From an uncultured Collinsella sp. (GTDB lineage Bacteria; Actinomycetota; Coriobacteriia; Coriobacteriales; Coriobacteriaceae): a stretch of 7,998 nucleotides of DNA. The stretch is from contig CALAMG010000032.1 of the NCBI GenBank assembly GCA_937925715.1, positions 1 through 7,998 on the forward strand, written 5' to 3'. Below, in pieces: positions 1 to 4,783 of this stretch (the first letter of the stretch is position 1; each line of letters opens with the position of its first letter). The notes below the pieces were generated by a model, which saw only the letters and a program-made list of their open reading frames with translations, was not told where the DNA came from and made no database searches. Made by a program: the position numbers and the translations under genes.

Positions 1-2
1 CT

Positions 3-50
3 ACCGTCTTATATCCCCATAGATAAATCCAGGGGCTTTACGACGGTTTT
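3..50. repeat. Weak inverted repeat before the pilin promoter
   Basis: ACCGTC (3-8) is complementary to GACGGT (42-47), and inside it CCCC (15-18) can pair with GGGG (32-35). The right arm runs into TTTT (47-50), so on the plus strand it resembles a loose terminator of whatever transcript enters from the left. The 33-base interior makes it a weak structure. It directly abuts the extended -10 that follows. Confidence 0.3.
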
Positions 51-58
51 GGTAAAAT
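50..58 (+). promoter_or_regulatory. Extended -10 promoter of the pilin gene
   Basis: TGG (50-52) followed directly by TAAAAT (53-58) is an extended -10 hexamer of the TGn class. No convincing -35 lies 17 bases upstream, which is acceptable for this class. A small inverted repeat CTAGA/TCTAG (59-63 and 68-72) sits just downstream, about where transcription would begin, and could be an operator. The pilin leader ATG follows at 98. Confidence 0.4.
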
Positions 59-97
59 CTAGACCGATCTAGCCACTTCTTCCATTGGAGACCAATC

Positions 98-184
98 ATG
101 AAACGCCAAATATTTCCAACCGCGTCTAAATATCGCCGTCGAACCTGACGTGAATTTGGCGGCGAGACCGTCGAGTACATCATC
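98..184 (+). pseudogene. Flp-type prepilin leader interrupted by in-frame TGA
   Basis: An ATG at 98 has a good ribosome binding site (GGAG, 87-90, seven bases upstream). It opens a basic leader of 16 codons, MKRQIFPTASKYRRRT, that stops at TGA (146-148). After the TGA the same frame runs uninterrupted through REFGGETVEYIIV into the pilin body. G|GETVEY is a textbook class III (Flp/Tad) prepilin peptidase site: cleavage between the glycines, Glu at +5, Tyr at +6, then a hydrophobic helix. The leader and body are therefore one gene split by a stop. A single CGA-to-TGA (Arg to stop) transition would explain it. The following base is C, and UGAC is a comparatively leaky stop context, so low-level readthrough is possible. 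No ATG, GTG or TTG lies between the stop and the processing site. Confidence 0.65.
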
Positions 185-1072
185 GTGATATTGGCCGTCC
201 TCGTCATCGGCGGTGGACTGATGGGTTTTGGCAACCAGGTCTCAGGGCAGATCGGAAAAACCGGCAACAGCATCAGCTCATGGTTCGGCAAGGCGAACGG
301 CGCCGGCGATAATGCTTCTGGCGGGAACGGCGCCGGCGGAGGAAATAACGCCGGCGGTGAAAACAAAGGCGATGAGAGTAGCGGCTCACAGCTCCAGGCC
401 CCTACCGTGTCGGTAACGGGAATGGACGTCGTCGGTGAGAGGGTCACCGCTAAAGTGTCAAATTTACCAGCAGGCGCAACCCAAGTCAGCTACCAATGGC
501 AGTACTCATCGACGAAAACCGGAACTTTCAGTGATATCAAATACGGTGGAAATACGAATTCTTACGAAATCTCGGAAGAAGACGAGGACTATTATCTGCG
601 CTGCAAGGTGACGACATCCAGCAGCAAAGGAAAAGTCCCAGATGCCTACAGCGAGACAATCGGCAAAGTCTATGTTTTCGATTGGTCTAAATATCCCACC
701 GGAAGCTATCGCCCACGTTTTAATGGAAACTCGCTCGCATGCTGCACTGCCCCCTATGACTCATCAACTCAGATTCCAAGTCTGGGTGAAGGGGATTACG
801 CCTCTATCGTCTTCGACAACGAGCTTTCCGATATCCCGCAGGGCAATATCACCTACAGATGGTTTAAATGCGCCGGCCTCGGAAGCGGCGCCCAGCTTGT
901 TGCCAAGGAACTCGGCTCCAGCCCATCTCTATCTCTCTCAGGTTTACAGGGATCGTGCATCAATTGCGAGGTGACCTTGACCGTCAACGGGAAAAGCAAG
1001 ACATTCGTTCCCAAAGCAATTTGCAACGGCAAATTAAGCGACGGGATCTACGTGCGTCCTAGAATCGGTTAA
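185..1072 (+). CDS. Flp-type pilin with two Ig-like modules (body)
   Basis: This is the body of a surface pilin or adhesin. The nominal GTG start (185) lies inside the transmembrane helix and has no ribosome binding site, so the true start is almost certainly ATG 98, separated by an in-frame TGA. Numbering from 185: residues 1-16 finish the hydrophobic Flp helix, and 17-35 continue the amphipathic pilin stalk. Residues 36-68 are a Gly/Asn/Ala-rich flexible linker. Residues 70-165 look like an Ig-like domain (SYQWQYS near 102-108, then a YYLRCKVT strand with Cys140). Residues 170-280 look like a second (TYRWFKC near 223-229, CEVTLTV near 261). Ordinary Flp pilins are about 50-80 aa, so this is a pilin fused to a binding head, probably displayed by a Tad-type machine encoded elsewhere. 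No tad assembly genes are in the window. Flp homology is judged from motif and topology. The Ig assignment rests on the W...C strand pattern only. Confidence 0.6.
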   Translation: MILAVLVIGGGLMGFGNQVSGQIGKTGNSISSWFGKANGAGDNASGGNGAGGGNNAGGENKGDESSGSQLQAPTVSVTGMDVVGERVTAKVSNLPAGATQVSYQWQYSSTKTGTFSDIKYGGNTNSYEISEEDEDYYLRCKVTTSSSKGKVPDAYSETIGKVYVFDWSKYPTGSYRPRFNGNSLACCTAPYDSSTQIPSLGEGDYASIVFDNELSDIPQGNITYRWFKCAGLGSGAQLVAKELGSSPSLSLSGLQGSCINCEVTLTVNGKSKTFVPKAICNGKLSDGIYVRPRIG

Positions 1073-1170
1073 ATTCCCAGAGGATCACCGAGGTATGGAG
1101 TTTGGAAAAACAGTTTGGGTAAAAGTCAATTCCTGGAAAGGGCTCCTTGACGCCCACAAAAAGAAGACCG

Positions 1171-1211
1171 CATGCAGCCGCCCTCGCTTCGGGGGCGCTG
1201 CGCATCTTTTT
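1171..1211 (+). terminator. Rho-independent terminator after the pilin gene
   Basis: GCAGC (1174-1178) pairs with GCTGC (1197-1201). After one bulged C, GCCC (1180-1183) pairs with GGGC (1193-1196), leaving a nine-base loop. The stem is followed after a few bases by TTTTT (1207-1211). It lies about 100 bases after the pilin stop and would end that transcript. Confidence 0.6.
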
Positions 1212-1376
1212 GAATTGAATGAAGACAGGACACAGCCGATTGTCCTCACCAGGCTATGGGACAGAAAGACGGTTCATAAATGAGGGTTCCTTTCATCTGT
1301 CCCAATCCGAAACGCCGACGAAACCGCACGGGATTCTCGGAAGGATAAAAGGTCTCTTCGACAAATTTCGGAAGTG

Positions 1377-1400
1377 AAATTCGCAAACGTTTGCGAATTT
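1377..1400. promoter_or_regulatory. Perfect 24-bp palindrome, LacI-type operator
   Basis: Twelve bases and their exact reverse complement meet at a central CG. The core, TTCGCAAACGTTTGCGAA, has the CAAACGTTTG centre typical of LacI/GalR-family sites such as the PurR box. A near-identical site (central AGCGCT instead of AACGTT) lies at 7829-7848. Neither is next to a LacI-type regulator gene in this window. The nearest plus-strand start is 276 bases away, so the controlled gene is unclear. Confidence 0.6.
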
Positions 1401-1495
1401 GGAAAGTCCACACGAAAACGGACTGAGAAATCGCTATTATGGTTAAGAGCACGAGTTTGACCCCCTTTCTCGTGCAGGGACATCTTCTTCCCACC

Positions 1496-1534
1496 GATGG
1501 ATGTGCCCGCTCCCCAATCTCGGGCGCATCCATC
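1496..1534. repeat. Long hairpin upstream of the accessory operon
   Basis: GATGGATG (1496-1503) pairs with CATCCATC (1527-1534), and inside it GCCCG (1505-1509) pairs with CGGGC (1521-1525). One mismatched pair separates the two stems and the loop has 11 bases. No T-tract directly follows: the nearest TTTT is seven bases on. A structural or protein-binding role, as at a nick site or origin, is therefore at least as likely as termination. Confidence 0.5.
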
Positions 1535-1632
1535 ACCCATTTTGCAAATATACCAATATCCGCGTAGTCGTCATATACCATCGCCGGGCTCGATCTCTTC
1601 TCATGGTCAGAGTCCTTTTCTTCAATGCGAAG

Positions 1633-1641
1633 TGGTAGAAT
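1633..1641 (+). promoter_or_regulatory. Extended -10 promoter of the four-gene operon
   Basis: TGG (1633-1635) plus TAGAAT (1636-1641) form an extended -10. It lies 34 bases upstream of the chosen start at 1676, leaving a 5' leader of roughly 28 bases that contains the ribosome binding site AAAGGA (1662-1667). A recognisable -35 is missing, as at the other TGn promoters of this window. Confidence 0.45.
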
Positions 1642-1675
1642 CTTACAAAAGGTATTCAAAGAAAGGACTTATGCA

Positions 1676-2665
1676 ATGGTTCCGAAAGTAGACCCATCGA
1701 AATTTCCAGAAATGTTGAACGCTATTACGGAGAACGTCCGAGACAGCTATGCGGGAATGGTCTTTATCGACGATCCTGAAGATCTGGCCTCATGGAGATT
1801 CACTAAAGAACAACTTGATGAACTGGACTCTTTTGCACAAAAATATGGATTGACTGACGTTCTCGAAATCAATGAATGGAATCCCGATTCCAAGCCAGAC
1901 TATATCCTTTCGGCATTTTCCGGCCTCGTGGATAAGATCGACGATTTGCAGGGACGAATCCGACCAAAAGCCGATGATGTCTCGATTGAGAACTTTATCT
2001 ACCTGAATCAAATGAAGGCCGATGTCCCCGAACCGGACCAGCTTGCCCATGCTGAAGAGAATGACCATATCTTCGGTTTGATCTCTAAATTTGCCGAGGG
2101 ACAGGACGCCGCATTCGTCGTGCAAAAAGTCAACTTCTCCGGAACGAAACAAATCGGTGAACCCGAATATGAGCTTCTTCCTCTCGGTCCCACTTCCGGT
2201 GAGGACCTTGCCGATTTCACCGAGTGGTTTATGGACGATTTCAAGAGCGGTATCGACTTTGGCTGCGATGAAAACCGCGAGCACCTTGCCATGCTCGCCC
2301 ATACCGGATTCTATCGTGAAGGCGAGTATGTGGACCAGCTGCTCACCTTTCACCAACTTGATTTTTCCAATGCCCATGCCGTGACGGAAAAGTTCTCCTT
2401 TGAAGGTCGCCCGGAAAGCAATGAGTTCATAGGCGATCTCGACCAGCTGTTCCATGATCCAAATTCACTCGTCAGCTCGTCAGACATCATCGATATTATC
2501 GAAAACGAACCGGTCGGAGGTGTTTCCAACGGTGGGAAGCCCTGCCGTGAACACACGAGGCTTTCCGATAAAGCCGAAACCGCCAAATCTGCCTGCAGCA
2601 AGATCGCTGAATCTGAACAACGTGAGCGGGGAATCGAGAAGCCGATCCAAATCGAGACAAAATGA
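1676..2665 (+). CDS. Acidic hypothetical protein, first gene of operon
   Basis: This 329-aa protein is not recognised. ATG 1676 is preferred over the in-frame ATG at 1625, because AAAGGA (1662-1667) sits eight bases before it and the upstream ATG would lie ahead of the likely promoter. It has no signal peptide or membrane helix and is probably cytoplasmic. Residues 1-280 are strikingly acidic: by my hand count about 59 Asp/Glu against about 20 Lys/Arg. Examples are the DDPEDL stretch near 32 and the EWFMDDF stretch near 183. Residues 285-329 change to a Ser/Lys/Arg/Glu-rich, probably disordered tail. The charge suggests either a protein partner role or mimicry of DNA, as in Ocr or ArdA antirestriction proteins. 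That is a guess from composition; no ArdA motif was identified. The stop overlaps the next start (ATGA), so the two are translationally coupled. Confidence 0.75.
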   Translation: MVPKVDPSKFPEMLNAITENVRDSYAGMVFIDDPEDLASWRFTKEQLDELDSFAQKYGLTDVLEINEWNPDSKPDYILSAFSGLVDKIDDLQGRIRPKADDVSIENFIYLNQMKADVPEPDQLAHAEENDHIFGLISKFAEGQDAAFVVQKVNFSGTKQIGEPEYELLPLGPTSGEDLADFTEWFMDDFKSGIDFGCDENREHLAMLAHTGFYREGEYVDQLLTFHQLDFSNAHAVTEKFSFEGRPESNEFIGDLDQLFHDPNSLVSSSDIIDIIENEPVGGVSNGGKPCREHTRLSDKAETAKSACSKIAESEQRERGIEKPIQIETK

Positions 2666-3009
2666 TCAGCGAACGCGACCTCAGGCTTGCAAAAGCAATC
2701 GTCGACCCATATATCGGACAGGACATTATTGCTACCGCCGTACTCGGGACGAAGCTCGGGAGTATGCTGAACGAGAACGCATACCGTGAAGTCGTCAACA
2801 ATGCCCAAAGGCTTATCGATGGAACCGAGTGTATCCCGCAGGGCAAGACGCTCGAGTTCATTTTGAGAAAGCGATACGTCGAGACAATCAAGGCCGATCG
2901 GAAGAGCGATCTATCCCTTTCCAAGATGCGCGGGCTGTTGAAGGGCAATCGTGCCGTAGCGCGAGACGATTGCGAGACGAATAACGAGAAGACTTACGAA
3001 GAGCGTTAA
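2662..3009 (+). CDS. Hypothetical protein, coupled to the upstream gene
   Basis: This 115-aa protein is not recognised. Its ATG shares the sequence ATGA with the stop of the preceding gene and has no ribosome binding site worth the name, so it is expected to be made by translational coupling in fixed ratio with that protein. Residues 1-70 look helical (LRLAKAIVDPYIGQD, then LNENAYREVVNNAQRLID). Residues 68-104 are rich in Lys/Arg, giving a basic face that could bind the acidic upstream protein or nucleic acid. The end is hydrophilic and probably disordered. No membrane segment or catalytic motif is visible. A gap of 77 bases with a repeated element separates it from the next gene, with no obvious terminator between. 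Confidence 0.7.
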   Translation: MISERDLRLAKAIVDPYIGQDIIATAVLGTKLGSMLNENAYREVVNNAQRLIDGTECIPQGKTLEFILRKRYVETIKADRKSDLSLSKMRGLLKGNRAVARDDCETNNEKTYEER

Positions 3010-3010
3010 A

Positions 3011-3055
3011 TGCGGCGCCTTCGGCACCTATGATCCGCTCGCAACGCTCGCTGAT
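3011..3055 (+). repeat. Intergenic repeat element, copy 1
   Basis: This 45-base element recurs at 6157-6202. It opens with a small hairpin (GGCGCC, loop TTC, GGCACC, with one mismatch). It continues with CTATGATYCGCTCGC and then ACGCTCGCTGAT, where CGCTCGC is directly repeated. It lies immediately upstream of the ribosome binding site AAGGAGG (3076-3082) of the gene at 3087, as copy 2 lies upstream of the gene at 6243. Confidence 0.6.
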
Positions 3056-3086
3056 GGATTGTTTTCTACTCTACTAAGGAGGGAAT

Positions 3087-4781
3087 ATGTGGCAGGAAAA
3101 GCTTCAGGACACAGCAGCATCCCATCCATGGCTTGAGCCGCATGAAGCCATCAAACGGAAAACCCAAGCACCGGGAATGCAATTGGTAGATTGGTACGGC
3201 TTCACCGTGCCGAAAACAAAAAAGGAGATGTTTCTCAAGCAGTCCGCCCGTCGTGAAGATCTCCTTGTTGTCGGCGAGGTCGACAACATCCATTCTTTTT
3301 TCAGCGACTACGAGACGGAATGGAGATCGAATATCCTATTCGATGATCTCGACGAGGCACTGCGCTACTGTGAGGACGTCCGTTCCGGTTTCATCTCCGA
3401 CATCCAGCTACATTCGAGTTTCATCATGTACAAAGAGCCGGGATTTAAAGCCATGCCGGGTGGCGGCTTCGCCGGATGGAGCGATCTATTCTATGCGGCT
3501 CACGGCAACCTGGAATATGCCAACAAGCTCCTTTTCGATTGCCAAGCCGGTGACCGCGACGGCATGGACCCGCGCCGATGCGCAAGGGAAGACCTAGTCA
3601 ACGGAGTCATTGCCGAGTTCGGCAGCGAGTACATCATGACCGGAGATGCCGGCCAGAAGAACCGTCTGAACAGCGCGGAGATCTTGCGCTTCGAACTCGA
3701 TAGCGTCCCGACTGACGGAAATGGGCATATCACCGGGTATTACCATGGTTTCCCTCTCGGTACGAGCCTGGAGGATATCAGTGCGGCGATCGACGACGTA
3801 GACAAAGTCGAAAATGGCCATCCGAACAGGATCGATATTCCCGAAAAACCAGAGGATATCGAGATGGAACAAAACACAGGCGTTTCCAAGGAAAAGCCTC
3901 CCGTCGCCGAAATGGAAGATACTTCCATTCGAGAGCCCAAAAGCCATCCCACACAACCGAAGAAGCCGGTCTGGACGAACCTTGAAGTTCCTCCCGACAG
4001 TGTAATTCTCCTCACAGGTGTCTCAAGGAAGACGGACAGGTCATGGTATCGTGCCGATTGCACTCTCGGAGAGGAATCTTCAATCAAGCCAGGTGGCAAA
4101 TTTAAAATCCTGCTGAGTGAGAGGCAGTACGCACGCGCCGACGCCCAACAAAAGGCCGGTAAACCGGTCAGTCTCGGACTGAAAACCGACAGGTATCCAG
4201 ATGGAGTCGAAATCGACGGCGAGATGATCGCACTTGAAGACCTTGCCGCCGATATCAATGTCCGAAAAACCGACTCACTGCCCAAAAGTCCCGAGGAGTA
4301 TCGCACCGCCACGGAACAATCCTTTACCGGGAACGAATGGGTGAATTTTCGCTTCTTCCCAGACCTAGTCGCCCTTTCAAAAACCATCGACCCCGACACG
4401 GCAAGGACGGATTATCGTGCCGATGTGACGTCCGAAATCGCCGGGCGAAACTGCTCATTTACCCTGCATCTCGCAAAATGGCAGTACGATAAGGCCGTCA
4501 AGGCCCAAAACCAGAACTCCCCTATCCATATCGGGATGAAGCTTAAATATATAAAGGGCGGCGTAATTCCAGTCCAGTTCGAAGATGAGCAGTCCACCCA
4601 TAACTATTCTCCAAAGAAACTCGAAGAAAGCCTGCCGAAGGTGCAGAAAGCACGTTCCGGCAGCGGGTGTAGGCAGGGAAAAGGAAACCGGGTATCCTCC
4701 TATCAAGACCGATCCTATCGTTTCAAAACGAAGGAAGTATATGAACGTGGACTCCCAGGAACACACGAAAGCAGGAACTGA
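3087..4781 (+). CDS. Large two-part protein with duplicated C-terminal module
   Basis: This 564-aa protein is not recognised. AAGGAGG (3076-3082) precedes the ATG. Residues 35-238 form a domain shared with the next gene, with the landmarks WYGF (36-39), YAAHGNLEYA (136-145), RCAREDL (164-170) and YYHGFPLGT (218-226). Residues 241-292 are a Pro/Glu/Lys-rich linker. Two copies of a C-terminal module follow at about 296-385 and 418-503. Each starts W-T/V-N, then has YRAD, a strand ending in an RQY or WQY motif, and a Gly-x-Lys segment. The tail (505-564) is strongly basic and has no counterpart in the paralogue. No membrane segment is visible. An in-frame ATG at 3864 with AGAGGA seven bases before it lies at the linker and might start a shorter product. 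The stop is two bases before the next start. Confidence 0.75.
   Translation: MWQEKLQDTAASHPWLEPHEAIKRKTQAPGMQLVDWYGFTVPKTKKEMFLKQSARREDLLVVGEVDNIHSFFSDYETEWRSNILFDDLDEALRYCEDVRSGFISDIQLHSSFIMYKEPGFKAMPGGGFAGWSDLFYAAHGNLEYANKLLFDCQAGDRDGMDPRRCAREDLVNGVIAEFGSEYIMTGDAGQKNRLNSAEILRFELDSVPTDGNGHITGYYHGFPLGTSLEDISAAIDDVDKVENGHPNRIDIPEKPEDIEMEQNTGVSKEKPPVAEMEDTSIREPKSHPTQPKKPVWTNLEVPPDSVILLTGVSRKTDRSWYRADCTLGEESSIKPGGKFKILLSERQYARADAQQKAGKPVSLGLKTDRYPDGVEIDGEMIALEDLAADINVRKTDSLPKSPEEYRTATEQSFTGNEWVNFRFFPDLVALSKTIDPDTARTDYRADVTSEIAGRNCSFTLHLAKWQYDKAVKAQNQNSPIHIGMKLKYIKGGVIPVQFEDEQSTHNYSPKKLEESLPKVQKARSGSGCRQGKGNRVSSYQDRSYRFKTKEVYERGLPGTHESRN
4718..4731. repeat. Short inverted repeat inside the gene end
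   Basis: TCGTTT and AAACGA flank CA, giving a 14-base near-palindrome about 50 bases before the start of the following gene. It could be an operator or an RNA hairpin shaping expression of the downstream gene, but it lies within coding sequence and may be chance. Confidence 0.2.
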
Positions 4782-4783
4782 AC

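Larger units (their letters stand above)
1212..1632. other. Gene-free region dense in inverted repeats
   Basis: No convincing gene was found in this stretch. The frames that are open on either strand lack ribosome binding sites and resemble nothing I know. It instead holds five inverted repeats in a row: TGGGACAGA/TCTGTCCCA (1257-1265 and 1296-1304), the perfect palindrome at 1377-1400, AGTCC/GGACT (1405-1409 and 1420-1424), GCACGAG/CTCGTGC (1449-1455 and 1469-1475), and the long hairpin at 1496-1534. Such density is typical of control regions of mobile elements (transfer or replication origins, or multi-operator promoters). Which of these applies cannot be decided here. Confidence 0.45.

Noticed and set aside
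146..148. TGA read as a sense codon throughout the genome (alternative code)
   Set aside because: TGA ends the genes at 2665 and 4781 exactly at coupled starts, so it is a normal stop here. Only local readthrough or mutation remains possible.
1..447. Minus-strand open frame of 148 codons, very proline-rich
   Set aside because: It is the antisense shadow of the pilin's Gly/Ala-rich linker, has no supporting start signal, and runs over the pilin promoter.
1095..1283. Plus-strand open frame of 62 codons after the pilin gene
   Set aside because: It would run through the pilin terminator hairpin and T-tract and has only a poor AGGT before its start.
1438..1569. Small plus-strand frame of about 42 codons starting inside the hairpin cluster
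   Set aside because: It has no ribosome binding site, and its sequence is made mostly of inverted-repeat arms.
1246..1659. Minus-strand open frame of 137 codons in the repeat-rich region
   Set aside because: It starts at TTG without a ribosome binding site, covers several palindromes and the plus-strand promoter, and resembles nothing known. The region reads better as non-coding control DNA.
1790..2455. Minus-strand open frame of 221 codons
   Set aside because: It is antisense to the acidic 329-aa gene, with no start signal and hydrophobic runs that mirror Asp/Glu codons on the other strand.
3740..4399. Minus-strand open frame of 219 codons
   Set aside because: It is antisense to the 564-aa gene, rich in Ser/Leu as expected of a shadow, with no start signal.
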